Of a stretch of 64,000 bases of DNA, positions 34,626 to 43,524 are shown piece after piece. The DNA is from Cellvibrio japonicus Ueda107. GTDB taxonomy: Bacteria > Pseudomonadota > Gammaproteobacteria > Pseudomonadales > Cellvibrionaceae. The notes beneath the pieces are model-generated. The model worked only from the letters and a program-made list of their open reading frames with translations, ran no database searches and was not told where the DNA came from. Location of the stretch: assembly GCF_000019225.1 (NCBI RefSeq), contig NC_010995.1, positions 1,496,501 through 1,560,500 of the forward strand, in the 5' to 3' direction. The position numbers and the translations under genes are program-made. The first letter of the stretch is position 1; every line of letters starts with the position of its first letter.

Positions 34626-36290
34626 TTACCCTTTCAGCGGCTTGTACTTCATCCGCTGGGGTTGCGCGTTTTGGCCTTTGCGCTTGATCAGGTCATCGTG
34701 GTACTCGGTGTAATTACCCTCGAAGAAGACGATATCGGAATCGCCTTCGTAAGCGAGTATGTGGGTAGCAATACGGTCGAGGAACCAGCGGTCGTGCGAG
34801 ATCACCAGGGCACAGCCGGGGAAGGCGAGGATGGCATCTTCCAGGGCGCGCAGGGTTTCGATATCGAGGTCGTTTGAGGGTTCGTCGAGCAATAACACGT
34901 TAGCGCCTTGCTTTAAGGTATTGGCCAGGTGCAAGCGGCCGCGCTCACCACCTGACAGTTCACCCACGCGTTTTTGCTGGTCGGAGCCTTTGAAGTTAAA
35001 GCGGCCGATGTAAGAGCGCGACGACACTTCGTAATTGCCGATTTTCAAAATGTCGGCACCGTCGGACACGGCTTCCCACACGGTTTTGTTGTTGTCCAGG
35101 TTATCGCGGCTTTGATCCACAAAGGCCACATTGACCGTTTCACCCACCACCACTTCACCGGAATCGGGTTTTTCGCGACCGGCGATCATACGGAAGAGGG
35201 TGGATTTACCGGCGCCGTTACCACCGATAATCCCTACCACAGCCCCCTTGGGCACGGTAAAACTCAGGTTGTCGATCAGCAGGCGATCGCCGTAGCCCTT
35301 GGACACATTGTGGAATTCGATCACCTTATCACCCAGGCGCTCGCCGGGCGGAATGTAGATCTCGTTGGTCTCGTTGCGCGCCTGGAATTCTTGCGATTGC
35401 AGTTCATCGAAGCGGGCCAAACGCGCCTTGCTCTTGGCCTGGCGACCTTTGGGATTTTGCCTCACCCACTCAAGCTCCTGCTTCAGGGCTTTTTGGTGCG
35501 CGGCTTCTGCGCGCTGCTCCTGGGCCAGGCGGGCTTCTTTTTGCTCCAGCCAACTGGAGTAGTTGCCCTCGTAGGGAATGCCGTGGCCGCGGTCCAGTTC
35601 CAAAATCCAGCCGGCGGCATTATCGAGGAAGTAGCGGTCGTGGGTGATGGCAACCACGGTGCCAGTGAATTTTTGCAGGAACTGCTCCAGCCAGAACACA
35701 GACTCGGCATCCAGGTGGTTGGTCGGCTCGTCGAGCAACAGCATATCGGGGCGCGACAGCAGCAGGCGGCAGAGCGCAACACGGCGCTTTTCACCGCCGG
35801 ACAGCTTGGTCACATCGGCATCCCAGGGCGGCAGGCGCAGTGCATCGGCGGCCACCTCCAGGGTATGGTCCAGGTTGTGGGCATCCCAGGCCTGGATGAT
35901 GTCTTCACATTTGGCTTGTTTTTTGGCCAGCTCGTCAAAGTCCGCATCGGGTTCGGCGTAGGCCGCGTAAATGCGATCCAGTTCGGCCAGGGCATCCACG
36001 GCTTCACGAACACCATCTTCCACATTACCGCGTACATCCTTGCCAGGGTCCAGTTGCGGCTCCTGGGGCAGGTAACCGACCTTAATACCGGGCATGGGGC
36101 GGGCTTCGCCATTAAAGTCGGTATCGACGCCGGCCATGATCTTGAGCAGGGTGGATTTACCGGAGCCGTTCAGGCCCAGGACACCGATCTTGGCGCCGGG
36201 GAAAAAGGACAGGGAAATATCTTTCAGGATTTCACGCTTGGGCGGGACTATCTTGCCCAACCGGTGCATGGTGTAAACGTATTGAGCCAT
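34626..36290 (-). CDS. ettA: Energy-dependent translational throttle EttA (ABC-F)
   Basis: 554-residue ABC-F ATPase, the length of E. coli EttA. Start at 36290 (MAQYVYTMHRLGKIVPP) matches the family; a longer frame to 36497 has no homology-like sequence. Two ABC domains: Walker A GLNGSGKST (about 40) and GGNGAGKST (about 355), signatures LSGGEKRR and LSGGERGR, Walker B LLLDEPTNHLDAES and LLLDEPSNDLDIET, joined by the P-site tRNA interaction linker (about 240-315). Binds the ribosomal E site and gates early elongation by ATP/ADP ratio. No membrane part. Stands alone. Confidence 0.93.
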   Translation of the reverse strand: MAQYVYTMHRLGKIVPPKREILKDISLSFFPGAKIGVLGLNGSGKSTLLKIMAGVDTDFNGEARPMPGIKVGYLPQEPQLDPGKDVRGNVEDGVREAVDALAELDRIYAAYAEPDADFDELAKKQAKCEDIIQAWDAHNLDHTLEVAADALRLPPWDADVTKLSGGEKRRVALCRLLLSRPDMLLLDEPTNHLDAESVFWLEQFLQKFTGTVVAITHDRYFLDNAAGWILELDRGHGIPYEGNYSSWLEQKEARLAQEQRAEAAHQKALKQELEWVRQNPKGRQAKSKARLARFDELQSQEFQARNETNEIYIPPGERLGDKVIEFHNVSKGYGDRLLIDNLSFTVPKGAVVGIIGGNGAGKSTLFRMIAGREKPDSGEVVVGETVNVAFVDQSRDNLDNNKTVWEAVSDGADILKIGNYEVSSRSYIGRFNFKGSDQQKRVGELSGGERGRLHLANTLKQGANVLLLDEPSNDLDIETLRALEDAILAFPGCALVISHDRWFLDRIATHILAYEGDSDIVFFEGNYTEYHDDLIKRKGQNAQPQRMKYKPLKG

Positions 36291-36669
36291 GGGCTGACCT
36301 CGTAATGCAGATGGATGGTCCGGAGCTGGCCATCCTGGAAAACCGGGGATAGGTTCTGGGCGCGTACTATAAAGAAAGCGTTTCACAAGGGAAAGCGACA
36401 AGCGTCGGTATTGAGTGCGATATGCAGTTTTATCTTTTTGAAATAAAAGGGATTTTTGACACTTCGGGCCCCGTGGCCGACAGCTGCCTGAGACCACCTG
36501 GAGTGGCGCCTTATTCTTTACGCTGTTTTACTGTAAAAAGTCATAATGACAATAAGTTTCTGGTATCCTAGTATATGTGATGCTGTGGCTGGTGGAGTTT
36601 CGGGAGGCCTGGATTGCCCGGACCAGCAGCTACACTGGTGTTTCTATCAATGATAAGAATCTGATAACT
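36291..36669. other. Divergent intergenic region between ettA and the sugar symporter gene
   Basis: About 380 bp containing the ettA 5' region and the symporter promoter (36546-36574). No further gene seen; a GGGCCCCGTGGCC segment near 36466 could fold but has no T-tract. Confidence 0.4.
36546..36574 (+). promoter_or_regulatory. Candidate promoter with overlapping dyad, symporter-GH43 operon
   Basis: ATGACA (36546-36551), 17-bp spacer, TAGTAT (36569-36574). A near-palindrome TATCCTAGTATA (one mismatch pair) overlaps the -10 and may be a repressor site for sugar control. Weak evidence, as the hexamers match 5/6 and 4/6. Confidence 0.4.
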
Positions 36670-38169
36670 ATGAGCATAACAACCGAAAAACTAAGTGTGA
36701 CGGAAAAGGTGGGCTACAGCCTTGGCGACCTGGCTGCTAACCTGATCTTCCAAACCCTGGTCACCTTCATCGCTTTCTTCTACACCGATGTGTACGGTAT
36801 TCCCGCGGCGCAGGCGGCGGCTATTACCTTTGTCGGCGGTATCGTTGGCGCACTGTTTACCCCGGTGATGGGCATTATTGCCGACCGCACTTCAACCCGT
36901 TGGGGCAAGTTCCGGCCCTGGGTGTTATGGACGGCTATCCCCTTTGGCGGCTTGGCCCTGCTGGCCTTCAGCACACCCAACTTCGGTGAGGGGGGCAAGG
37001 TCATTTATGCCTATGCCACCTACATTTGCCTGCTGCTCATCTATTCCGCCAACAACCTGCCTTACTCCGCATTGAGCGGTGTATTAACCGGCAGCATGGC
37101 AGAGCGCAACAGTTTGTCCTCCTACCGTTTTGTGGCGGTGATGGTGGCACAGTTCATTATCCAGGTATTGCTCTTGCCGCTGGTGTTAATCCTGGGCGAT
37201 GGCGACAAGGCGGTAGGTTTTGAAAAAGCCATGCTGTTTTTCTCGATTACCGGCGCCATCTTTTTCATTATTACCTTCCTGACTACCCGTGAGCGGGTGA
37301 AGCCGGTGATCGAAGCGACCAACTCGATTGCACAGGACCTGGGCGACCTTTTCCGCAATATGCCCTGGATTGTCATGCTGGTTGTCACTGTGCTGATTTT
37401 TATCACCCTGCCCTTAAAGGGCGGCATGTACATTTATTACTTCCAGAACTATTTGAGTGAAAGCCATCTTGCCAGTTTCTTGCAGGACATTGGCTTTAAC
37501 GGCTTTATTGCCGGCTTGAACGCTGTATTGACCGGTATAGGTTTAACCGAATTCACCTGGCCCAAAGATGCGCCCACCTCAGCTTTCAGCCTGTTTAACG
37601 GGTGCGGCATTATTATGATGATCGTGGGGATTGGGTTCTCCAAACGCCTGGCCGATAAGTTTGGCAAGCGCAACGTGTTTGCCATTGCACTGTTTATCTC
37701 CACCGTATTTATTGCGATCTTCTATTTCTTCTCTCCGGAAAGCATCGGCATTATTTTCCTGTCGCAATTGCTGCACGGTTTTTTCTATGGCATCACCATC
37801 CCCCTGCTGTGGGCGATGATTGCGGATGTGGCTGATTATTCCGAGTGGAAAAACAATCGCCGCGCAACGGCAATCGTGTTCTCTGCCATGATCCTGGGAC
37901 TAAAAGGTGGCCTGACAATCGGCAGCTCCCTGGTGGCCGGCATTCTGGCGATGTATTCCTACCAGGCAGGCTTGCCGCAGCAGGCACCGGACACCATTGC
38001 CGGTATCCAGTTGGCGGTGAGTCTCTATGCTTCCTTGCCTTTCTTCCTGGCAGTTGCCTGCATGGCGTTCTACGCCATCAACAAAAAAATGGAATTAACC
38101 ATTGAGGCGGATCTTACCGCTCGTCGCCAATCGGCAGCGACGAATACCGCTTCACCTGAAAATACGTAA
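36670..38169 (+). CDS. Glycoside-pentoside-hexuronide (GPH) cation symporter
   Basis: 499-residue MFS transporter of the GPH/MelB type from the ATG at 36670 (MSITTEKLSVTEKVGYSLGD). About 12 TM helices; family marks are GYSLGDLAANLIFQ in helix 1, the loop MGIIADRTSTRWGKFRPW (MelB-type D-R-T-x-x-x-x-G-x-x-R) and YSALSGVLTG. Members bring in di- and oligosaccharides such as xylosides with Na+ or H+. The GH43 gene starts 36 bp downstream with no terminator between, so imported pentose oligosaccharides are the probable substrate. Confidence 0.88.
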   Translation: MSITTEKLSVTEKVGYSLGDLAANLIFQTLVTFIAFFYTDVYGIPAAQAAAITFVGGIVGALFTPVMGIIADRTSTRWGKFRPWVLWTAIPFGGLALLAFSTPNFGEGGKVIYAYATYICLLLIYSANNLPYSALSGVLTGSMAERNSLSSYRFVAVMVAQFIIQVLLLPLVLILGDGDKAVGFEKAMLFFSITGAIFFIITFLTTRERVKPVIEATNSIAQDLGDLFRNMPWIVMLVVTVLIFITLPLKGGMYIYYFQNYLSESHLASFLQDIGFNGFIAGLNAVLTGIGLTEFTWPKDAPTSAFSLFNGCGIIMMIVGIGFSKRLADKFGKRNVFAIALFISTVFIAIFYFFSPESIGIIFLSQLLHGFFYGITIPLLWAMIADVADYSEWKNNRRATAIVFSAMILGLKGGLTIGSSLVAGILAMYSYQAGLPQQAPDTIAGIQLAVSLYASLPFFLAVACMAFYAINKKMELTIEADLTARRQSAATNTASPENT

Positions 38170-38204
38170 CACAGAAAAATATTGTTTGATTGAGAGAAAC
38201 GGTC

Positions 38205-39221
38205 ATGTCTACAGAAAATGAAGTTGTTGATTACAAAGCGCTGGCGGCCAGGGCGATTTCCCAACCCCTGGTAACCCATATCTATACGGCTGACCCCTCA
38301 GCACATGTATTCAATGGCAAGGTTTACATTTATCCATCACACGATATCGATGCCGGTATCCCGTTCAATGACAACGGTGACCACTTCGGGATGGAGGACT
38401 ACCATGTGTTGCGTATGGATTCCCCTGAAGGCAAGGCAGAAGACTGTGGTGTGGCACTGCATGTGAAGGATGTGCCCTGGGCAGAGCGTCAAATGTGGGC
38501 GCCGGACGCAATCACCAAAGATGGCAAGTACTACCTCTATTTCCCCGCTCGCGCCCGTGATGGACTGTTTAAAATCGGGGTTGCGATAGGTGATCAACCT
38601 GAAGGGCCTTTTGTTGCAGAGCCTGAGCCTATCGCAGGAAGCTATTCCATTGATCCTGCGGTCTTTGGCGATGATGACGGTGAGTTTTACCTGTACTTCG
38701 GCGGTATTTGGGGCGGGCAATTACAAAAATACCGCGATAACACTTACAGCGAAATCCATGAGGAGCCCACGGCCGACCAACCCGCACTGGGCGCCCGTGT
38801 AGCGCGCCTGAGTGCTGATATGAAATCCTTTGTGGAAGCTTCGCGCGAAGTGGTAATTCTGGATGAGCAGGGCCAGCCGCTATTGGCGGGCGATAACAGT
38901 CGCCGTTATTTTGAAGGTCCCTGGATGCACAAATACCAGGGCAAGTACTACCTGTCCTACTCAACCGGTGATACTCACTTCTTGTGTTATGCCACCAGTG
39001 ATAATCCCTATGGGCCTTTCACCTATCAAGGGCAGATTTTGACACCGGTTGTGGGCTGGACAACACACCATTCGATCTGTGAATTCGAAGGCAAGTGGTA
39101 TTTGTTTTACCACGACTCTGTCTTGTCGGAAGGGGTGACACATTTGCGTTCGGTGAAGGTGACAGAATTGCACTATGAGGCGGATGGGAAAATTAAAACG
39201 ATTCATCCCTATCGTGATTAG
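38205..39221 (+). CDS. Cytoplasmic GH43 glycosidase (beta-xylosidase/arabinofuranosidase type)
   Basis: 338-residue glycoside hydrolase family 43 enzyme from the ATG at 38205, after GAGAGAAACGGTC. No signal peptide, so cytoplasmic. Five-bladed propeller residues seen: catalytic base Asp in YTADPSAHVF, the pKa-modulating Asp in YSIDPAVF, and the acid Glu in FEGPWMHK; the HHSICEF segment carries a metal-binding His. It likely splits short xylo- or arabino-oligosaccharides brought in by the symporter upstream. Xylosidase versus arabinofuranosidase cannot be decided. A strong terminator follows. Confidence 0.9.
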   Translation: MSTENEVVDYKALAARAISQPLVTHIYTADPSAHVFNGKVYIYPSHDIDAGIPFNDNGDHFGMEDYHVLRMDSPEGKAEDCGVALHVKDVPWAERQMWAPDAITKDGKYYLYFPARARDGLFKIGVAIGDQPEGPFVAEPEPIAGSYSIDPAVFGDDDGEFYLYFGGIWGGQLQKYRDNTYSEIHEEPTADQPALGARVARLSADMKSFVEASREVVILDEQGQPLLAGDNSRRYFEGPWMHKYQGKYYLSYSTGDTHFLCYATSDNPYGPFTYQGQILTPVVGWTTHHSICEFEGKWYLFYHDSVLSEGVTHLRSVKVTELHYEADGKIKTIHPYRD

Positions 39222-39236
39222 TGTGGGGGTCGTGTT

Positions 39237-39276
39237 AAAAAAACAGCCGTCAGTATGCACTGACGGCTGTTTTTTT
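39237..39276. terminator. Strong bidirectional terminator
   Basis: 14-bp stem AAACAGCCGTCAGT / ACTGACGGCTGTTT, loop ATGC, A-run on one side and T-run on the other. Ends the GH43 operon and the convergent DUF3300 gene. Confidence 0.92.
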
Positions 39277-39284
39277 ATGGGAGA

Positions 39285-40811
39285 TTACAGCTCGCGTCCA
39301 CCGCGAATTGGCCTGTCTTCACGCATGGGGCGATTATTGCTGCCGCCACTGCGATCAAATTGACGCGGAGTTGGGCTCTCGCGTTGATACGTGCGCTCAA
39401 CGCGCTGTTGCTGGCTGCGATCAATACGCTCCGGTGTGCGTTCGATTCGAGGCTGCTCACGTTCAACGCGCTCTTGTGTGCGTTCTATGCGCTGTGGTTG
39501 TTGTATGTCGCGCCTGTAGCCGGATGAATTATCGCGCGGCGTAGGAGTGATATTCCCTGTGCGGTAGGTTGTTGTCTCCCGGTTGGATTCGCGTTGCAAG
39601 CGCTGTTCCGCGGGTGCTCGCTCGCTCGCGCTGTTGTTGCGATTGACCTGGCGCTGGGGGTTGTTATCCCGCCATTGTTGCGCGCTGTTATTCATGCGTT
39701 CGCGCAATTGTTCAACGCGGTTCACATTCGGCGCATGCCGCTGGGTTTCTGTGGCCTGGCCATTCTGTACCCGGCCACCGCCGCTTACACGGTCGCCTCC
39801 GGGTTGGGTGGGGGAGCTACCTGCGCGCAAGCTATCCGTTGGGCGTGTCAACGGGCGATTCAGGTTGTCATGCGGGCGCTGTCCGGTAGTGGGTTGTGCA
39901 TACTGGGTGCGATACACCCGGCTGGCCTGGTAGGGCTCACGCGCGCTGTGGAAGCGTTCACGCGTATGGTTATCGTAGTAGGCTACGCCGCGTCTGTGTA
40001 CCGGATTGTGGTGCCAATGGCGCGAGTTGCGGTAATGGACAATTGAACGGTTGTTGTAAAACCGGTGTGAGTGATAGTGCCGGTCAATCACAACCACACG
40101 ACGATCACGCCAGTGGCAGCCGCTGAAAAAGAAGCTGGAGCCGATATAAACGCGCGGTCCCCAATAGAAACCGGACACATACACATAATTGCTGGGATAG
40201 TGCCAATAAACCGGGGGATAATCCGGCCACCACCAACTGCCATAGACCACACGTGTGTCGTACACCGGCACATAGACCACGCGCTCAACTGTCGGCTCCA
40301 GGGTGATAACACGCTCTTCACGTACCACTTTCACGTGCTCCATCTTGTCCAGGTTGCCGGACGCATAGGCTTTGTTGCGCAGCCCCTGGATGCTGTCCAT
40401 GATTCGCGCTTCATCGGCCAGGAAGGCATCGCCCAGCTGCTGGGTCCAGTCGAGGTCCTCGCTCATGCGTTTCAACACATCGGGAAAGGCCACCAGGGCT
40501 TTGACACTTGGGTCCCAGTCCTGCTGTTCCACCGCATTAACGACGGCATCGCCACTGAGCTGTTTGTTGTTGCGCACCCAGCGGTCTGCCTGAATCACTT
40601 CCAGTGGATAGGTGGATGCAATAAGGATGTGTGAAAGGAGTGTATCCGGATAGAGGGCGATAGGTGCCAATAACGAATCCAACTGCGCCTGGCTGAAGGA
40701 GGCCTGCTCCTGGCTATAGGCAGGGCTTGTGTTTGATTGCGCCTGGACACAACCGCTAAACAGCGGCAGTAGCAGCGAAAACACCAGGGTGAGTTTGAGG
40801 CTGGGGTTCAT
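39285..40811 (-). CDS. DUF3300 lipoprotein with long basic Arg/Gln/Asn-rich tail
   Basis: 508-residue exported protein with lipobox-like LFSGC21. A DUF3300 domain (about 35-260; LDSLLAPIALYPDTLLSHIL, DWDPSVKALVAFPDVL, VYVPVYDTRVVYG) is followed by a Trp/Tyr/His-rich segment and then about 230 residues rich in R, Q, N, E with repeats of the type R-I-E-R-T-Q-E-R. The tail looks disordered and strongly basic. Function of DUF3300 unknown; an envelope location is likely. The convergent terminator at 39237-39276 ends it. Confidence 0.78.
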   Translation of the reverse strand: MNPSLKLTLVFSLLLPLFSGCVQAQSNTSPAYSQEQASFSQAQLDSLLAPIALYPDTLLSHILIASTYPLEVIQADRWVRNNKQLSGDAVVNAVEQQDWDPSVKALVAFPDVLKRMSEDLDWTQQLGDAFLADEARIMDSIQGLRNKAYASGNLDKMEHVKVVREERVITLEPTVERVVYVPVYDTRVVYGSWWWPDYPPVYWHYPSNYVYVSGFYWGPRVYIGSSFFFSGCHWRDRRVVVIDRHYHSHRFYNNRSIVHYRNSRHWHHNPVHRRGVAYYDNHTRERFHSAREPYQASRVYRTQYAQPTTGQRPHDNLNRPLTRPTDSLRAGSSPTQPGGDRVSGGGRVQNGQATETQRHAPNVNRVEQLRERMNNSAQQWRDNNPQRQVNRNNSASERAPAEQRLQRESNRETTTYRTGNITPTPRDNSSGYRRDIQQPQRIERTQERVEREQPRIERTPERIDRSQQQRVERTYQRESPTPRQFDRSGGSNNRPMREDRPIRGGREL

Positions 40812-40926
40812 AGGTCACGCTCACGGAAGAAAAAGGCACTAAGCCGTATGACAACACTTATAGGCGTATTGCTCTTAACTTGGGCTGAATAGTTATTGAT
40901 CGGTTGCTGGTAACGCCAGGGCTGGC

Positions 40927-40954
40927 TTGACTAATCATCCAACCCCTTGATAAT
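40927..40954 (+). promoter_or_regulatory. Sigma-70 promoter of minCDE
   Basis: TTGACT (40927-40932), 16-bp spacer, GATAAT (40949-40954), 39 bp before the minC ATG; both boxes match 5 of 6. Confidence 0.65.
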
Positions 40955-40993
40955 GGCGCCTCATTAACGCGATGCAGGATTCGAGACAGGCGC

Positions 40994-41740
40994 ATGATCG
41001 AGGTGAATTTCCAACTAAAAGGCAGTGCCGTTACCGTAGTGGTACTGGCCATCACCCGCTACCAACCCGAGAGCCTGGGTGTCCAGTTGCAGGAGAAAAT
41101 CGACCAGGCTCCACAATTCTTCGAAAACTCCCCGGTATTGATCAATCTGGATCGCCTTGAAAATCCTGAAGACCTTCCCTCCATCCAGGAACTTCTCCAC
41201 ATTTGCCGCCAACTTGAACTCCAGCCACTGGGCTTTAGCGGTGTTCCTGAGGTATTGTTGCCCTCTGTCCAGGCCACGGGCCTGGCTATCCTGCCAACAC
41301 CCAATGAGCGTGCGCTCAAGCTCCCTCAAAAAGCGCCTGATGTGCAGGTTGAAACAGTGGTAGAGCGGGTGGTGGAAACCGTGGTGGAAGAGCGCCTGGT
41401 CCAGCGCCAGAGCCGTGTCATTACTCGCCCGGTGCGCTCAGGCCAGCAAATTTATGCCGAAGGTGCGGACTTGATTGTGCTGGCGCAAGTCAGCGAAGGG
41501 GCAGAGGTTTTGGCCGATGGCCATATACATGTTTATGGCACTTTGCGCGGCCGCGCCCTGGCCGGTGTGAAAGGTGATGAAAGTGCGCGAATTTTTTGCC
41601 AGCAACTGGAGGCCGAACTGGTCTCTATTGCCGGTAACTTTGTGTTGCAGGATTCCCTGCCCAAAGCCTTATTAAAAAAACCAGCCCAGGTTTCCCTCAG
41701 TGGTGACAAGGTCACTGTTGAGGCGCTGGTCAACCACTAA
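40994..41740 (+). CDS. minC: Septum site-determining protein MinC
   Basis: 248-residue FtsZ assembly inhibitor. N-terminal domain about 1-105 (IEVNFQLKGSAVTVVVLAI), a linker with many Val/Glu (about 115-150), and the C-terminal beta-helix domain (about 150-245) with GQQIYAEGADLIVLAQVSEG, DGHIHVYGTLRGRALAG and the MinD-facing stretch. Start of minCDE; minD follows 31 bp later. With MinD it blocks division at the poles. Confidence 0.93.
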   Translation: MIEVNFQLKGSAVTVVVLAITRYQPESLGVQLQEKIDQAPQFFENSPVLINLDRLENPEDLPSIQELLHICRQLELQPLGFSGVPEVLLPSVQATGLAILPTPNERALKLPQKAPDVQVETVVERVVETVVEERLVQRQSRVITRPVRSGQQIYAEGADLIVLAQVSEGAEVLADGHIHVYGTLRGRALAGVKGDESARIFCQQLEAELVSIAGNFVLQDSLPKALLKKPAQVSLSGDKVTVEALVNH

Positions 41741-41771
41741 TACTGACTTATATTTTTTTAAGGAGCCTCCC

Positions 41772-42584
41772 TTGGCCAGAATCATCGTTGTTACTTCCGG
41801 AAAAGGTGGTGTAGGCAAAACTACCACCAGTGCAGCTATCAGTACCGGTTTGGCCCTGCGCGGCCACAAAACGGTGGTGATTGATTTTGATGTTGGCTTG
41901 CGTAACCTCGACCTGATTATGGGATGCGAGCGCCGTGTGGTGTACGACTTTGTGAATGTGATCAAAGGCGAGTCCACCCTGAACCAGGCATTGATTAAAG
42001 ATAAGCGGGTAGAGGGACTCTATATCCTCCCGGCATCACAAACGCGCGATAAGGATGCGCTGAGTAGGGAGGGTGTTGAAAAAGTCATTAATGAATTGGC
42101 AAAAGACTTTGAATACATCGTCTGTGATTCACCGGCGGGTATTGAGCAGGGCGCATTGATGGCACTGTACTTTGCCGATGAAGCTATTGTGGTTACCAAC
42201 CCGGAAGTGTCTTCGGTGCGCGACTCGGATCGTATCCTGGGAATATTGCAAAGCAAATCCCGCCGTGCAGAACAGAGCCAGGAGCCAATCAGGGAGCACT
42301 TACTGCTGACTCGCTATAACCCTTCGCGTGTGGAAGCGGGCGAGATGTTAAGTGTCAATGATGTGGAGGAAATCCTCGCTATCAAACTGCTGGGTGTTAT
42401 TCCTGAGTCCGAAGCGGTGCTAAAGGCATCCAATGCGGGAGTGCCGGTTATCCTTGATGAGGCAACCCCGGCCGGCCAAGCCTATAATGATGCAGTAGAT
42501 CGCCTGCTTGGTAAGGATGTCGCCCATCGTTTCCTGGAAGCTGAAAAGAAAAGTTTCCTCAAGCGTCTGCTGGGAGGTAAATAG
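41772..42584 (+). CDS. minD: Septum site-determining ATPase MinD
   Basis: 270 residues (E. coli length) from a TTG at 41772 preceded by AAGGAG. Deviant Walker A GKGGVGKTT (about 10-18), Walker B-like VVIDFDVGLRNLDLI, CDSPAGIEQG switch, and a C-terminal amphipathic membrane helix (FLKRLLGGK). Its TAG stop overlaps the GTG start of minE. Recruits MinC to the membrane and drives the pole-to-pole oscillation. Confidence 0.95.
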   Translation: MARIIVVTSGKGGVGKTTTSAAISTGLALRGHKTVVIDFDVGLRNLDLIMGCERRVVYDFVNVIKGESTLNQALIKDKRVEGLYILPASQTRDKDALSREGVEKVINELAKDFEYIVCDSPAGIEQGALMALYFADEAIVVTNPEVSSVRDSDRILGILQSKSRRAEQSQEPIREHLLLTRYNPSRVEAGEMLSVNDVEEILAIKLLGVIPESEAVLKASNAGVPVILDEATPAGQAYNDAVDRLLGKDVAHRFLEAEKKSFLKRLLGGK

Positions 42585-42841
42585 TGAGCATCTTTGATTA
42601 TTTTCGCGCAAAGCGTGCGCCGACATCGGCCTCGCTGGCGAAAGAGCGCCTGCAAATCATTGTTGCACATGAGCGCAACAAACGCAGTTTGCAGCAACCG
42701 GATTACCTGCCGCAAATGCGCGAGGAAATTATCGCGGTGATTCGCAAATATATTCCGATTGATTCCAGCCAGGTCAGTGTGAATGTCGACAACAGTGAAA
42801 ACTGTTCCGTACTGGAATTGAATATTACCCTGCCGGACTAA
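42584..42841 (+). CDS. minE: Cell division topological specificity factor MinE
   Basis: 85 residues from a GTG that overlaps the minD stop by one base. N-terminal membrane and MinD-binding part (SIFDYFRAKRAPTSASLAKERLQIIVAHER), then the topological specificity domain ending LNITLPD. Stimulates MinD ATPase. A terminator lies 40 bp after its stop. Confidence 0.95.
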   Translation: MSIFDYFRAKRAPTSASLAKERLQIIVAHERNKRSLQQPDYLPQMREEIIAVIRKYIPIDSSQVSVNVDNSENCSVLELNITLPD

Positions 42842-42846
42842 GTGCT

Positions 42847-43509
42847 ATGGCTGCATACCGATTTGCAGCACTCAGGTTAAAAAGGATGCTCTGCCTAGGC
42901 GGGGCATCCTTTTTTTGTTGGCTGTTGTTAAGTTCACTCTTGTCAGGTTGTGGTTACCTGATCCAACCCAGGGTAACGACAGGCATGGTTAACCTGGAGA
43001 AAGGGAGTTACCAGTTAGATGTCAGCCATACCAGCGTACTGTTTAAAGTGGGCCACATGAACTTATCGACTTTTGTGGGGCGCTTTAACCAGAGCGATGC
43101 ACAGCTTGAGTTCGACCCGGAACATATAGCAGCCGCCAAATTGAAAGCCTGGGTTGATATCAACAGCATCGATGTTAATAACGCGGAATTGGAAGCGCAG
43201 TTGCGTGATTCCAGTTGGTTTGATGCCACTCGTTATCCCCAGGCCTTGTTTACCACTACCCGTGTGCAAGTGATCGATGCTAACTCAGCCGATTTCACCG
43301 GCGAGCTTACCTTGCGTGGTATTACCCAACCGGTAGTGCTGCATGTCACCTTTAATGGTGGAGGTTACAGTCTGTTAAGTGGTGGTTATGTATTGGGATT
43401 TAATGCCAGGGCACGCATTCAGCGCTCCCGTTTTGGGATGAACTATCTGGTGCCTGCTGTAGGCGATTGGGTAGATATAGAAATTTATGCCGAGTTTAAA
43501 CAGCAATAA
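42847..43509 (+). CDS. YceI family lipoprotein
   Basis: YceI-like beta-barrel protein, known to bind isoprenoid-type lipids in homologues. 220 residues from ATG 42847, or 207 from ATG 42886. Hydrophobic leader and lipobox LLSGC, then the domain from YQLDVSHTSVLFKVGHMNLSTF to VDIEIYAEF, with the family features LRGITQPVVLHV and ARARIQRSRFGMNYLVP. The likely start codons lie before or inside a strong intrinsic terminator (42879-42916), so expression from the min promoter should be low unless translation or attenuation interferes. Confidence 0.82.
   Translation: MAAYRFAALRLKRMLCLGGASFFCWLLLSSLLSGCGYLIQPRVTTGMVNLEKGSYQLDVSHTSVLFKVGHMNLSTFVGRFNQSDAQLEFDPEHIAAAKLKAWVDINSIDVNNAELEAQLRDSSWFDATRYPQALFTTTRVQVIDANSADFTGELTLRGITQPVVLHVTFNGGGYSLLSGGYVLGFNARARIQRSRFGMNYLVPAVGDWVDIEIYAEFKQQ
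42879..42916 (+). terminator. Intrinsic terminator at the end of minCDE, inside the yceI-like 5' end
   Basis: AAAAAGGATGC (42879-42889) pairs with GCATCCTTTTT (42904-42914) with an inner GCC/GGC pair, followed by T7. It overlaps the first codons of the YceI gene. Confidence 0.85.
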
Positions 43510-43524
43510 CTGCATGGAGTCTTC

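Noticed and set aside
34974..36305. 443-codon plus-strand frame opposite ettA
   Set aside because: EttA on the other strand has all ABC-F motifs; the opposite frame is a shadow of its codons.
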